Shown in pieces: positions 22,361 to 35,970 of a DNA stretch of 64,000 nt. The position numbers were made by a program, and so were the translations under genes. The notes below the pieces were generated by a model. That model was not told the DNA's origin. It worked only from the letters and a program-made list of their open reading frames with translations, and ran no database searches. Within the stretch, counting starts at the first letter, position 1; every line of letters begins with the position of its first letter. The DNA lies in contig CM042016.1 of NCBI GenBank assembly GCA_023525715.1, forward strand, positions 76,624,382-76,688,381, in the 5' to 3' direction. The DNA comes from Cichorium intybus. Its lineage: Eukaryota > Streptophyta > Magnoliopsida > Asterales > Asteraceae.

Positions 22361-23085
22361 GTCTGAGCGACCGCTGCTTTCCTCAGATCCAGATGGAGAA
22401 CCAGTCAATCAGACATTCTACCGTTCTATGATCGGATCTCTAATATATTTGACGGCGAGCATACCAGATATCATATTTGCTGTCTGCCAGTGTGCTCGAC
22501 ATCAGGCCAATCCTAAAAACTGTCATTTAACTAATATTAAACGGATCTTTTAGATACCTTAAAGGGATACGTAGATTAGGTCTCTGGTATCCAAAGAACC
22601 GTGAATTTGATCTCTATGCATTTTCATATAGCAATTATGGAGGTTGCGACATTTACAGAAAGTCCACCAGTGCTGGATGTCAATTCTTAGGAGACCAACT
22701 GATTTCTTGGTAGTGCAAGAAGCAGCAGACCATGTCAACTTCCACAGTGAAGCTGAGAATGTTGTTGCCTCGGCTTGCTGTTCTCAGGTCATCTGGATGC
22801 AGCATCAACTCATTGACTATGGTATGAACTTTCTTGATACTCCTATATTTTGCGACAATGAGGCGGCTATCCAAACTGTGAAAAACCCTGTTCAGCACTC
22901 TAAGACTAAGCACATTGACATTAAAGTTCATTTCATTCGAGATTGCTACGAGTAGAAATTGATTCATTTGGAATCAGTCCACACAAATAACAATGTGGTG
23001 GACTTCTTCACAAAACCTTTTGCTAAAGCTCGATTCAATGTGCTGGTCGAAATGCTCAAAATGATACGTTTCGATGATTGTTAAC
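22359..23085 (+). pseudogene. pol: Copia B connection and RNase H
   Basis: 22359-22553 ends at a TAG created by an extra T (the shifted frame reads R-Y-L-K-G at 22551). RNase H follows: SNYGGCDIYRKSTSAGC (about 22635-22680), then AENVVASA and FCDNEAAIQT (about 22755-22870), then the C-terminal KTKHIDIKVHFIRDC to NNVVDFFTKPFAKARF (22910-23035) and a stop at 23082-23084. At least two frame changes make it inactive. Confidence 0.8.
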
Positions 23086-24668
23086 TCAGTTCTATTGTAT
23101 ATTATTTTTGTTTCGAGTAAATTTGCTCATGGTTTTACTTTCTCAAAACTCTTTCCCATGCACAAATTTAGGGGGAGAAGAAAAACAACACAAAAATTAC
23201 AAAACCTTAAAAAAAATTCAAAAATATTTTACTTCTTTTATGTTTTATTTTAAGAAATTTAAAAAAATCAAAAATACTAACTGTCGACGACGTACTGATC
23301 TATACCACTCACTGCTGAGACAAAATATCTTGTGCTGATGATTCTCATTGGCACACCACAACGAGTATGAAGCACTAACAACTTTTCTCTCTAACCAACC
23401 TAAGGTCATTTCTGCAACACAAACTTCTAGACACTTCGAGTAAAACCACTCAGAGTCGAGAGTTAAAAATTTTGTGCCGATGGTTCGATTACATACCGTA
23501 ATCTATCACACGCACCAATCCATTCTCAACCACCTCTATCTTTCTGTTACAAGAAATAGACGACTCATCACTTCGAACCAAGTGGTGATGATATTTTGAA
23601 ACTCTATGCCAGTGATCTCTACTATAACACCAGTAGTAGATGTGAGGCATCAACAACCATTCTTACCTACAAAGCTTCCAAATTCAAAAGTTGGATGACT
23701 CAGTGTAATAAACCATACACAGATGACAATTCGAAAGTCTAGCCAATGGGTATGTCTAGTAACCAAGACATATTACACGCTCATACCACTCTTGACCCTG
23801 ATCTTCTTCTAATAAAGATGTTCGTGACTCAATGTGATTTTACCTCACATTGATGATACATTGAAACTCTTGGTCAATGATTGTTGTTATTTACCACAAT
23901 AGCTGTGAGACCCCAACAACTTCACCGGATTCAAAATTGGCACTAGAATGGTACACTCCGTAGAGTTTGGATACCATTGAACGTCTCGCCAAGAGCCAAG
24001 TCTCTTGTTGACTTGTCAACTGCATTGAGATCTCTGATCAAGGATATACATGGGCCAAAATCAAAACGGCCACGAGTAGTTCACCGATACTCAAACAATC
24101 GCAATGTGTTCCCCCGGGTTCACACAGATACTGCAAGAAGTCTCATTCTGAGCCAAGGATGAATTCTTGAACAACTGGGGTGAGAGTTTGTAACTCCATG
24201 ACCCACAAGATTTGCATTCAAAGATCGTATCGAGAAGCGCCAGCTCAAGTTGAAGTTCAAGAATTTCGACACGAATTTCATGTTTCCGAAGAAGGTAAAA
24301 ACTCAATTCCATGTGATAAGCTGATTGAACTCCTCCTCAGTCAGTCTATTGCTACAACTACACCTGTATGTGATCAAGAAGAGATGAAGAGTCAGACTCC
24401 AGTCAAAGTCAAAGTCAAATTAAAAGCTGGACGTGTTGATTCAAGACCTACGCTAAAGACCGGCTAGCCCAATGAACTTACAAAGTCAAATCTGAAGACA
24501 TTCCAATATTGAAGACAAAGTTGTCTTTGCAACATGCTGAATGTTACCAACATCTATACACGTCACCTGTTAAAGGGGGAGATTGTTGAAATGTTCTGCA
24601 GTGTTCAACCGAATCAAGTTCAAGACAGAGCTCGAAGATAAATGAAAGCATTAAACCAAGGGGGAGAT
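23086..24668 (+). other. Non-coding 3' tail and polypurine tracts of copia B
   Basis: About 1.6 kb without a recognisable gene, with recurring words such as CACTC, GATGATT and CCACAA but no clear tandem unit. Two purine tracts occur: AAAGGGGGAGAT (24575-24586) followed by TGTTGAAATG, and CAAGGGGGAGAT (24657-24668) directly before the 3' LTR. The second is the functional one by position. Confidence 0.65.
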
Positions 24669-25189
<521 letters not shown>

Positions 25190-25194
25190 GTAAC

Positions 25195-26318
25195 TCACTA
25201 CATTCCTAAAGTTTAACTCCTTGTTTTATGAAAACCATGTTTTTGAAGTTGCAATCTTAGGATACGTGCATGCAAGTTCAACAAACGTTTTGGACTTCTT
25301 TTCTGAAATTTTTGAAAAATCATCCGAAGTATCAAAACCATGGACAGACTGTGATTCATCATCCGAAGAATCCTTTGTAACTTCATAATAGCAGCTTTGA
25401 AAATTATTTGTAGTATTTCTGCTCTATTCGGTTGCACAAGATTTTGTTTTAGTTGAGGAATAGAGTGAAGATAATTTTTGTTGAGACAAATCTATACAGT
25501 CTATTTCCTCAATATTAGAATCTAAGTAATATGAGTCATTCTGAGAGTCATTAACATCCGAAGCAGGTTTATTCACAATGACATTTGCAGAATCAGTTTT
25601 ATTAGCTAGAGGAATGGTGGGTAGAGAATCATCTATTACTTTTAAAAGATCATTTGAGCTCAAATTTTTTTGAAATGGAATAAGCCCATGAGCATAAGTT
25701 TGGTTTGGAATATCAGTAGATGACACAATAGATTCGTATTCATACGAAATAGAATCCACATCTTGTAACTTAAACTCAACAAACGGCAAGAACTTTTTAT
25801 GATTATCTAAAGCAATATCCGACGAATGATAAATACATGTAATATGAGAGTATAATCTTTTAGCCGTTTCACAAAAAAAAAATTCTTTGTTTCAATAAAA
25901 TCTCATTACTTTTACGTAATTGTTCTATACTTTCCTCTAATATTTCTATCTTAATTGACTCTTCTATAATGCACCACGCATGCCTTCTAGTTTTCCCTTA
26001 AGCGAAGTTACTTCATCCCTTCCCTGACACTCATCACTATTTGCTGAAACAAGTAGTTAATTCATATGCAGAGAGACAGAAGTAATATCGTTAAGATCAT
26101 TAATAAAACATTCTTCTGGAACATCAAAGTTTTTAAGTAGAAGAGATACCTGCTCAGGGATGGTGAGACGAGAGTACGACGAGGAAGTAGATCCGTGTTC
26201 CATAAGACACACATCAGTGATGATGCTTTTTCTATTATCATCCGATCCATCATCATCAGACCATATGATGCATCTAGTATGTTCAGCGAACATTGCTCCA
26301 TGAGTTGGTTTTCGAATC
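25195..26318 (-). pseudogene. Copia C gag-pol spacer, right side of the copia B insertion
   Basis: Degenerate minus-strand coding sequence in two main frames, 25789-25424 (acidic, Ser/Asp-rich, opening MPFVEFKLQDVDSISYEYES) and 25437-25213, plus a short overlapping frame at 26365-26057. It corresponds in position to 18384-19481 of copia B. No catalytic motif is present. Confidence 0.6.
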
Positions 26319-27528
26319 TCATGACCAAATCGGATAAGTGCCATCACCACCCTTTGGAGCCACAATAGACAGATTCTGTGTCTTCGTCGAAACTTCCTCG
26401 AGCTTCTTCACAAAATAAGCTTCATCCTTAACCCTCTCCTTCTTCTCATTTTCCTTCTTTAACATGCAATCCATGGCAAGATGATTTTTGCCAAAGCAGT
26501 AATTGCAATCATAGCCTGAGTCTCCCAATAGCTTCTTCTCAGGTTGGGGAGCAGTCTCAACCTTCGGTTTATTAGTTGCATCAGCCGGTTTCATAGGTTG
26601 TTTCCCGTTGTTGAAACTTCGGTTGAAGGTTGAATTATTCTGATGCCTTTTCTGAAATTTTCTGTTGTTGTTTGAGTATAAGGCCACAAACTCCCGATCT
26701 TCATCAGCGTCTCCTTCATCATCAGCAAAACAGACTTCTCCGGATTCGGTGTTCGAGATAAAAGCAAGTGAACCAGCATTTGGTTGATCACTTAGTGAAT
26801 CCAAGACATCGTACTCGTAGGATTTCAGCAGATTGTATAATTCTTCCAGCGAATATGAGTTGATGCGCTCGTGGGCTCGCACCATCATGGTGATCTGTTT
26901 CCACTCTCTTCGTAGACATTGCATGAATCTGAAGTTCGTTTCATGCGAAGTTTTGGAAACACCATATTTTTCCAACTCGTAGACCACATCGTTAAACCTT
27001 TAAAAGGTCTGGTCAATCTTTTCATTTTCCAATTGCTTAAAATTGTTGAAATCGGCTAGAATATTGTTAACTCTACTCTTTCTCATTACGTCATTACCTT
27101 CGTATCTCATCTTCAATCTATCCCATATCTCTTTAGCAGATTTTGACCCTCGGATCAGGTTGAAGGCAACTGGTGGTAAACCACTTGTCAGTTCCCTCAT
27201 GCATCGTTTGTTGTCGACTTAAGATCTCTTTAGCAGATTTTGACCCTCGGATCAGGTTCTCAACCATCTTTTTATTTGCAGCGATGGTTGCTTCAGTTTC
27301 AACGACGGGTGCAGTTTCACCAGATTTAGCAGCAAATCTGGCCTTGACATTATCTGAAAAAGGACATTCATTAATGGATCTCATGAGATCTTCATCTATC
27401 CCAAACAGATGATCTTCCATACGATCAGCCCACTGATCGTAATATTCAGGAATAAGCATTGGTGTTTTGTTGCTGGAACCAAGAAGAGCAGCATAATTCA
27501 TCATAGTGTTGTTCGCGTTATAAGCCAT
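26319..27528 (-). pseudogene. gag: Copia C gag, broken by an internal duplication
   Basis: The ATG at 27528 opens MAYNANNTMMNYAALL, followed by YYDQWADRMEDHLFGID, a typical capsid N-terminus. A 35-bp segment encoding LIRGSKSAKEI occurs twice (27258-27224 and 27161-27127), 97 bp apart, which shifts the frame. The proper continuation is RLKMRYEGNDVMRKSRVNNIL (27110-27050). A stop at 27000 interrupts before 26987-26319, which carries capsid C-terminal sequence and the zinc knuckle CNYCFGKNHLAMDC (about 26515-26470). Confidence 0.82.
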
Positions 27529-27675
27529 TTGAGAATAGACCTTTGCATAATCTTAACCAAGACAAAAGCTTTGAAACACGAAAGAGTGGATCCAAAAACT
27601 ATTTAGAACCACAATTCAAAGAGAATTATAGTGACCTGGTAAAAAGATCGGCAAGCAACCCGCTCTGATACTACT
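27529..27675 (-). other. Copia C leader and primer binding site
   Basis: Short leader of about 130 nt. The minus strand reads AGTAGTATCAGAGC (27675-27662) right after the LTR, an initiator tRNA-Met site with one mismatch, the same variant type as in copia B. Confidence 0.8.
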
Positions 27676-28082
27676 TGTAAGAACAAATTACAAACAAGGA
27701 AAATAACAAGAACAAATATCTTTGAATATTCAAGTAGTCGAATGATTTTATTCACTGTAAATAAAGATAGGGCTCCTAATCAAATAGATGAGCACCTAAT
27801 CAAGCACGGTTACAATAAATGCGACTATTCTATTGACTTCTCCCTTAACATCTAGGGTTACAGAGGTATATATACTAACATATAATGGACCTAAACATTA
27901 AGCCCATCATTTACAGATAAGAACAGAAACCCTAAATAATCAAGCTAGTTTCTAAAGATAAGTACAAAATGACAGCTAGCATTCTTTGGATCAAAAACAC
28001 ATCTTCGGATCAACCTCGTGACTTCGGACAGGAACTCTGGAACTTCGGATATACAAATCTTAACACAATCAATATCCTAACA
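27676..28082 (-). repeat. 5' LTR of copia C (407 bp)
   Basis: On the plus strand it runs from TGTAAGAACAAATTAC to AATATCCTAACA. The boundary at 27676 is fixed by the primer binding site and the other by the CA end and the change into older copia sequence at 28083. No second copy of this LTR is in the window. Confidence 0.8.
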
Positions 28083-30851
28083 TAATGCAACTGCAAACAC
28101 TGATCAAAGAAAAGAGACGACCCTTAGATAAGTGATCAATTATTCCTCCATTCTACAAGATATCACGATGAACCTGTGTCATGGATAAGGTCAAGCCCAA
28201 AAGTTCAAAATTCTATTTCTCGATAGAGATTTATGATGACTCTGTCAGACTACTGATTGAACTCATCAATCTAGTCTGGGTTTGGCCAAACACTTAATGT
28301 CAGCATCAAATCATCGAGGGGCTAAAGGTATCGGTTCTCCTTGTTAGGCAGAAGGAACATATAAACTCTGACTACTTAGTCTCTGTCTATTTCATCATGT
28401 TATACATGGACATACCCTTTAAAACTACCAGTTACGGACAGCGTTTGAGCAGACCAATGCATAATAGAATCATGGAGCAAATTCTCGTGCATCTCGGTTT
28501 GAATAATAAAAGATGATATAGATTACTTGTGACTTAATCCATGAAGTAATATATAGGTGCGGGTTGTTCCAATACTTGAATCTCTATCCAGTACTCATAA
28601 GTGTTAGTCGCAATCTACATGCTATGTCTAATCACTATAGAAAATCTACTAACACTCCATGACAGTCTTAAATCACTACTTGCTTCCAAGAGTACGACTG
28701 ACTGTTGAAGTTTGAGTAAATTAATACTTGGGAAGCGGGTTCTAAACATGATAAAGGGAAACACAGTAATAAATTAATGTAAATGGTAGCTCCCCAGCTC
28801 ATTATCAAGTCTCAACATGATAATCACCAAATCAGATAAAATTTATCTTCTGTTATATGTTTCAATTATCAAACTAACAACTAAAACACTTAGTCATATT
28901 GTTCATAAATTTATTGCCTATGGACCCTAGTATGACCTTCATGCTTGGTCCTCGTCAAAGTCTTTGTGGAACGATCAGCCAGACACTCTTCCGGTTATTC
29001 CCTATTCACTATGATGTCTTAAGTCGATTCCTAAACATAGTAGCAATCCCTGAGTATATGCTCTAACTTCTCATGATCCTCGAGTTCCTCAGTCAAAGTG
29101 ACTGCACCCTTGGTATCAAGAAGATTTCAGGAGTTCATTGATGTTGAGGACAACACCAATATTACCAAAGAAATCCTTCAACCACATACTCTCCTTTACA
29201 ACATCACTAAGTTGTTCTATACTCGGACTTGCATTGATTTTAACTTAAAACCTTTCCAAGTAATCACTCCTCTAGCAGGAACACTTATCCTCAGCAAGAT
29301 TCATCTCTGGCATCACTATGACAGTTACTCTTAGCTTTTCTTTCTACCATAAACCAAGAACATGTTGTCCTGAAATCGACTCACTATGCTCCAAGCATAT
29401 GAGATATCATGTCAAGTACATGTCATGGCATATGATTGGTCCTATAGAAGAAGCATATGGGACTCGACTTATTCCTTCCGGTTCTTCTCTTGTACTGGGA
29501 TATTGATTCTCCAATCAATTTCATGCCATGGGTATAAACCCTTTCCTATTTAGACGTTATGATCTATCTCTATATATCCTTATTCCACGTATATGTATTG
29601 TATCTCCTAGATTCTTCATAGCAAAACATTTCCCAAACCAAGTCATTACCCTCTGAAACATTGGAAAATTGTTTCCTATAAGCAATATGTTATTGACATA
29701 CATCATTAGGCAGATTACAATAGTACTCCCACTAGCTCTGACATAAACACACGACTCATCCTTGCTTCTTGAAAATCCAAACTCTTTGACCTTTTCATGG
29801 AAGCAAATGTTCCAGCTGTGAGACGCTTGTTTGAGTCCACATGTGGATCTTTCAAGCTTTGTACACTCTATTTTGATATTTGGCATGTACAAAACCCTAC
29901 AATTGTGTCATACACAACCCCTTAGTTTTGCATTTAAGGAAATCGGTTCTAACATCCACTATGTCATGTCTCACAAGGTGCAGATGTTACAAACAATATC
30001 CCAATAGATTCTTTCTCAGCTGTTGATGAGAGTGCCTTTATCAGAATCAGTTTCTTGACTCTAAGTATAGCTCTACTCAACCATTCTTGCTTTGAATGTG
30101 TATACATTCCTATCCATGTTGTTCTACTTTTAAAGATCCAATTACTCCTACTGGTTTTCAGGCCACGTGTAAGATCCATCAAATTTAAAACATGGACTGA
30201 GTCTCGTGTTTCTATATCCTCTATCATTTGGCAGAAACTGGGCTCACCAATGCTTCCATGTAGTTGGATAACTTATCCTCACTAACTTAGTATTTTACCA
30301 TTAATCGGTGTGTCATTCTCAATAATATGGAAACCATAAACTCAGGAGAGTGACTAACTCTACTGGACTTGCAAAAGAGGTGGAGGTATGTCAAGTTCTT
30401 TTTAACATGAGTCATATTCGTTAGTTCCAATGCTGGTGTTAACTAAGGTTCTTCATTGGTTGACTCTTGAACCATTTCAAGATCAATCTTACTCCCACTG
30501 GCTTATTTGGATATGAGCTCTTTCCTAAAAGACTCTCATTGAAGCCATAAACAATTTGTTCTCAGACGGTTTGTTAAAACAAGTATCTGAAGGACTTGCG
30601 GGATAACTAATGAATTGACACTTTCTCTAGTCTGGGTTTAATCCTGTCATGAGTTTTTTGATGAACAAAGATTTCATAACCCCAGGTTTTCTATGTGCTA
30701 GTGAGGGATGAAACCTACTTCACATTTCAGAGAATGTCTTTGCAACCTACTTAGTTGAATACGAGGTTTAAGATACGGGTTTCTGTCTCTAGGGATGAAA
30801 CCCACTTCCCATAAACTAAGCAAGATCATAACAAGATCATATGTTCATAAC
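28083..30851 (-). mobile_element. Older, degraded copia remnant (3' half), minus strand
   Basis: From right to left this holds pol traces (30851-28900) and then the same non-coding 3' region seen at 556-1600 (28900-28083). It is cut on the left by copia C and on the right by copia A3. Both LTRs are absent from the window. Related to A1/A2 by RT sequence. Confidence 0.68.
29557..30240 (-). pseudogene. pol: Degraded copia reverse transcriptase
   Basis: The minus-strand frame 30227-29964 resembles the RT N-terminus (VHVLNLMDLTRGLKT, NWIFKSRT) with frame disturbance. The frame 29892-29557 is clear RT: CGLKQASHSWNICFHEKVKE, then CVYVRASGS, then YVNNILLIGN. The catalytic YVDD has become YVNN, so both metal-binding aspartates are lost (each GAT/GAC to AAT/AAC, G to A). 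It closely resembles the A1 RT at 7850-8050. Confidence 0.8.
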
Positions 30852-31394
30852 TGTTGCACCAACAAAACATGAAAATCGATTCATACCTTGTGGTTGGATG
30901 TCCGGGATCCAAACCAGAATCCCTCTATTGATTCACACCCAAGGACACTAGAAGAACAAGCAGACAGAAACTTCCAAGCCTTGTGAAATCGATCCAGAAA
31001 CCCTTTGGAGGGTTAGAGGAAATCGACAAAGAGGAAAGGGGGAGGGTTCCTTGAGGTTGGCGGCACACTCAAGGGTTTGGGATGCCTTGGGTGTTGCCCC
31101 ATGGCCTTTATTTATAGGGAAAACTCCCTAGGGTTCCAAACTTTGGAGCCTTTTGGCGGCCGCACCCCCTGGATTTGTTCTATTAATTAATTACAATCCA
31201 ACCCTTTAATTAATTTATCAATGAATTCTTGATCCAGTTTCTGATTAATTAATTTCTTAATTAATTATTAAACAGATCAATCCTCTTCATTTCTGCTACT
31301 GATTGTTTTTACTGGGTCGTGAGGGCAACCCAAATAGGACACTGGTATTATTAAAAACATCACCATAGTTGATGACCTGGACATATATCCAACA
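30852..31394 (-). repeat. 3' LTR of copia 'A3' (about 543 bp)
   Basis: Runs from TGTTGCACCAAC (30852) to ATCCAACA (31394), immediately followed by GTCTCCCATATGG, the complement of a polypurine tract, as in A2. TATA box CTATAAATA on the minus strand (31117-31109). The left end is the best TG candidate and is less certain than the right. Confidence 0.7.
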
Positions 31395-34300
31395 GTCTCC
31401 CATATGGACATGTTGTCAACTTTCAGTGTGGTCTGATACTTTCATATAATACGCACAGAGTGTGACATCCTATGCAACTGCCGAACTCTGATCAAACTAT
31501 GATCACGAAAGGACTCCTAGATAAGAGATCAATTATCCCTCTGTTCTACAAGATATCCAATTATGAACTTGGGACATGGATACGGGTTAATCCCCAGAAG
31601 TTCAAAAATTATGTTTCCCGATAGAGATTTATGATGACCAAATCAGACTACCCAATCGAACACATCGATCTACTCAGAGCCCGACCGAGCGTCTTAGTGT
31701 CAACATCAATTCATTGAGGGGCCCACGGACGTCGCTTCTCCTAGTTAGGCAGAAGGAACAAATAGACTCTGACTACATAGTCTCTGCCTATTTCATCATA
31801 TCATACCCGATCATTCTCTTTATAACTACCAGTTACGGACAGTGTTTGAGAAAGCCGATGTATGACATAATCATAGTACAGGTCACTCATGTATCTCGGT
31901 CTAAAGAATAAAAGACATTATCACCCTAAATTACTTGTGAATAAATCCATGAAGTAATCCCTAGGTGTTGGTTGTTCCAATACTTGAATCTCTACCAAGT
32001 ACTCATGGGTGTTAGTCGCAATCAGTATGCTATGTCCAATCACTATGGGCAATCTACTGACTTACACTCATGACAGTCTTGAATCACTACTTGCTTCTAA
32101 GAGTACTACCAACTGTGGAAGTTTGAGTAAGTTAATTACTCAAGAAGCAGGTTCCAAACATGCTAAAGTGAAACACAGTGTTGGAATTATCTGACAGGTA
32201 GCCACTCCTGCTTATTACCAAGTCTCCACGAGATAATCACCCAATCAGATCTATTCTAACACTGTTATATGTTTCTTGGTTTCTTTTAAACTTATAATTA
32301 AGATTTTATTTGTCTATATACCCAAAATGACCTTCACTTGGTTTATGATCAACATCATTGCAGATATTCCGATCGGACACTCCTCCGATGATATCTCAGT
32401 ATGTCATGTTATCTCCCAACTCTCTTCCGAAAACGTTGTGACTTCTTATGGTTCTCAGGTTTTGTAACACCCGATTTCTCATACAAAGTGCACACAAAAA
32501 TTTTCAAATAATTATACATCAAATATGGGCATACTTGTACTCAAACCACGGAAACAAGATGTTATCAAAAATTAATTACATCAAAAGGTCCTCACAATAC
32601 ATACCAGGCATTACAAATAAATCTAATTCAACTAAAGGACTGGCTCTAAAGTTGTCTATCATTCTTTATCACATGCCTTCCCCTATCACAGCTACAGATA
32701 CTTGTAAAACAACATAACACTCAAGTGTAAGCTTATAAAAAGCTTAGTGAGTAATCTCAATCACACTCCACTAATGTCTCTCAATAAACATCCTCATTAT
32801 TCTATTTTACTAATCTCATTAGAAAATATCCACCTTCTCTTAACTCTGAAACCTGCAAATATATTAGCTTTACAAACATCAGCTAATTATTAGTAATCAT
32901 CAACTCAATAACAAGTACCACAATCAGTACTGCTCATAAACTCGACTATATTCTCACATATACTCATTTTAACCATCAACTATACTCAATCGTAGTAATT
33001 CTCATGACGGTAGCGATTAAACTCGAAGACTCTTTAACTCATCCACTCTATCATATACTCTACTCTTATACTCAATATAGATTGCAACTCATCTCTTGTT
33101 ATCTACAGATAACATAACCACTCCAACTCTAAGCTACCACAGTATCAACATAACATGCACATATATATAAAACATATATATTACATATAGAAAGATGTAA
33201 CTCTTACTCAAGCACTTAAAAGTACTCACATGATATCGGCTTAGTATGTGGGACCCCCAAATTTCGCGTATCGAGCTCCTGTTTGCTAGACTTGGTTGTA
33301 TCACCATAGTCTAAATCAATTTTCCAATATCCACAATCATCTCAATAACATCTATCTCAAAGATGTAGAAATTGAAAGTGGAAAAACGAGTATAAACGGT
33401 AAATATCAACTCTATATTTATCGAAACCCCCAAATCCATGGTTCTACTCATTCAATCGTAGAAACTTGACAATAATCACACCAATAACTCAAAAGGCATC
33501 CACTATCAATCTACTAACAACATATATAACAATATATAGCTAAATCATGTAATTGAAAGTTAGGGTTTCAAAACCCCAAACCGAGAAATTACTCACCTTG
33601 ATGAATTAGGAATCAAGAACGTGTTTACGGGGTTTGATTCGGGTCTCTCCATGCTTCCTTACAAATCTCCAGGCTTAATTTGACCCAAAATCACCATATT
33701 TTGCTCTGAACTTTGATATGGGATTTCTTTCTTCGAAATGAAGTTTCACAGCACTTATATGGGGTCTGCATGATGTTAGCGACGCTAACATCTACAGTTA
33801 GCATCACTAACTTTTAAAAATCTACCCGTGTCAATTTTGCACGCCCCGTGTAACTCACTGCTTTCTTACTGAAACTCGTACACGACCCGTGTGGATCCGA
33901 CAGAGGCCAAAATCAGTTTCTAAAGGCTTATTACACAACCCTTGGGACTCTATACGACCTGTGTAGCCTCTTTTTGGCACTTTTAAGGCTCAAACTTCTC
34001 CCAAATGGGTTTCTAACCACCCAAACTCGTACAACAACCTAACTAATCTTAATCACACCAAGATTAGTATATAAGAAAGGCTTCAACCTCTTCTTACTCA
34101 TTAAACAACTCAAAACTCAAAGGCAATCACTTAAGATCGCCACACTCCTATTCTAAGCAACGCATAACTAGAATCATACTAACTATAAGGTAATAACTCT
34201 ACTTACCTTAATAAGCATCTCAAATGAACATGGTCTTACAGGTTCTTTAGTCTAGATGACTGTACCGTTTGGTGTCAGGAAGATTTCAAGGTATTCGTGA

Positions 34301-34773
34301 TCTTGAGGACAACCATCAAGATGCCGACGAAACTCTCCAACCATGAAGTCTTTAGACCATCCATTGATGCTAATAATTTCATATTTGAAACTCTTTTCAA
34401 TTTATTATTACACTCACCCAAAAATATTTTAAACAATCCGTTTAGTGAGCTTTGCTAGACTGCGTCATGAATCTAACTTATAATGCTCCAAGCATTCAAG
34501 TTATCAGAATAAGTTCATGACATTTACAATCGACTCAATAGCATATGCTCATGGGATTCGTCTTGTTTTATTTTGAACTCCTTCAGAATCTGAGGATTAC
34601 CCAATAATCCTGAGTCATAACTCCTAGAAACTCCTTTCTTAAAGTCATGTAGCTTCAATCTTATCAAGATCATACTTATACTGGCAAAACTCTTTGATTT
34701 CATCTATCTGATATATGCTTGTACCATGTGAGTTCTTTGTATCCCCTTTACTTTTTTTATAGCAAATCATGGG

Positions 34774-34776
<3 letters not shown>
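31395..34776 (-). mobile_element. Internal remnant of copia A3, split by a solo LTR
   Basis: 31395-32462 matches the conserved non-coding 3' region (556-1610), and 34241-34776 continues with sequence matching 1620-2180, the eroded pol. The stretch between, 32463-34240, is a gypsy solo LTR. Truncated on the right by a TA array. No frame is intact. Confidence 0.72.
32463..34240 (-). repeat. Gypsy solo LTR (1.78 kb), minus strand
   Basis: Begins TGTAACACCCGATTTCTC and ends GGTCTTACA. Read on the minus strand it ends GAGAAATCGGGTGTTACA, like the chromovirus LTR end GAGAAACCGGGTGTTACA at 47815-47832. The flanks GGTTT (32458-32462) and GGTTC (34241-34245) look like a 5-bp target duplication with one mutation, and the copia A3 sequence resumes across it. 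It carries the ACACGACCCGTGT motif also found in the chromovirus. No internal region, so unequal LTR recombination is the likely origin. Confidence 0.75.

Positions 34777-34856
<80 letters not shown>
34777..34856. repeat. (TA)n microsatellite at left edge of Helitron-like element 1
   Basis: An uninterrupted TA run of 80 nt. Confidence 0.97.
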
Positions 34857-34859
<3 letters not shown>

Positions 34860-35004
34860 TAGCGGCATACCCGCGCGATGCGGCGGCGGGTGTTAGTTTC
34901 TTTTTGGCGATTAATTACTATTCTACGGCGAACATTAGTTTCATTTCGGCGAATAATTTTCGATATGGTAATATAAGTGTGTTTTTATTTCTAGTGGCGA
35001 AGAT

Positions 35005-35030
35005 TAGGGTACCCGCGCAATGCGGTGAGT
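35005..35030 (-). other. Second Helitron-type hairpin near the end of element 1
   Basis: GGGTACCCGCGCAATGCGG repeats the terminal hairpin words of 34868-34885 about 140 bp further in. It may be a nested or duplicated Helitron end. Confidence 0.4.
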
Positions 35031-35970
35031 GACAAATACAAAACGGGGAAGGAAGAGGAAGGGTAAGAGGTTAATCGTTTCCTTTCGGCAGGCGGGGAAT
35101 AATTTTTCTCGAAAACATGTATTACCGGTGAATTGAACCGGGGGAGGGTATTGTTAAGGGTTTTTGGTTTTGGGGTTCGGTTTTATGTTTAAGGTTTTAG
35201 GTATGGGCTTTGGATCGAAACGTATATGTTATGTTGTAAACAGGAACTGGAAAACGATTAAGCAATTCGATTTGATTCTTGATTCTTTGCATTTTATTTT
35301 TCAGGTTTCGGTTCGGTTTTTTCGATCCTGTTCAAAAATTGATCTTGTCGTAAATGAGTAAAATAACATTTGAAACTGCAATGAGTTAACCATCTGAGAA
35401 TTGATTATGTAATCGAAACTGAATGAACAAAGAATCAAACAAAAAATAAACAAATAAACATAATATAAAGATCATGAGATTTATCTTATTAAAATATTAG
35501 ACATGTTTTATTTCATTTCATCTTATTAAAATATTATACTTTGATTAAAAAAACAAACATATAATAGTATTTAAAGGCTAAAAAAGTAGATATTTTGATG
35601 TATTGATTTTAATTTCTAAAAAACTTTATTATTTTGAAGTTTCGGTAATTAGATAATTTAGTTTGCTTGGATATTGATTGAATAATTATCATCATATTTA
35701 TAAACAAAACAAGATATGAATGTATGCAAATATTGGGCGAGAGTTAAGTTTCAAAAATTATCACCAAACATAAAAAAATCATATGTTTTAAAATTGTCAA
35801 ATTTTAAAGGTATGAAAACCTGGGACGTGGTATAAGTTTCAAAAAAATATCACCAAATTCAAAATAAAATTCTAAGTTTTCAAAAATTTCAAAGTTTTCA
35901 AGTTTCAAAAAATTATCACCAAATTCAAAATAAAACTATGTGTTTTCAAAAAATTTCACAAGTTTTCAGA

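Larger units (their letters stand above)
25195..28082 (-). mobile_element. Copia 'C' 5' portion: 5' LTR, gag and gag-pol spacer
   Basis: Right-hand part of the minus-strand element split by copia B. Right to left: 5' LTR (28082-27676), primer binding site, leader, gag (27528-26319), spacer (26318-25195). The 5 bp after the LTR (TAATG, 28083-28087) would be the right target duplication; its partner is outside the window. Confidence 0.85.
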
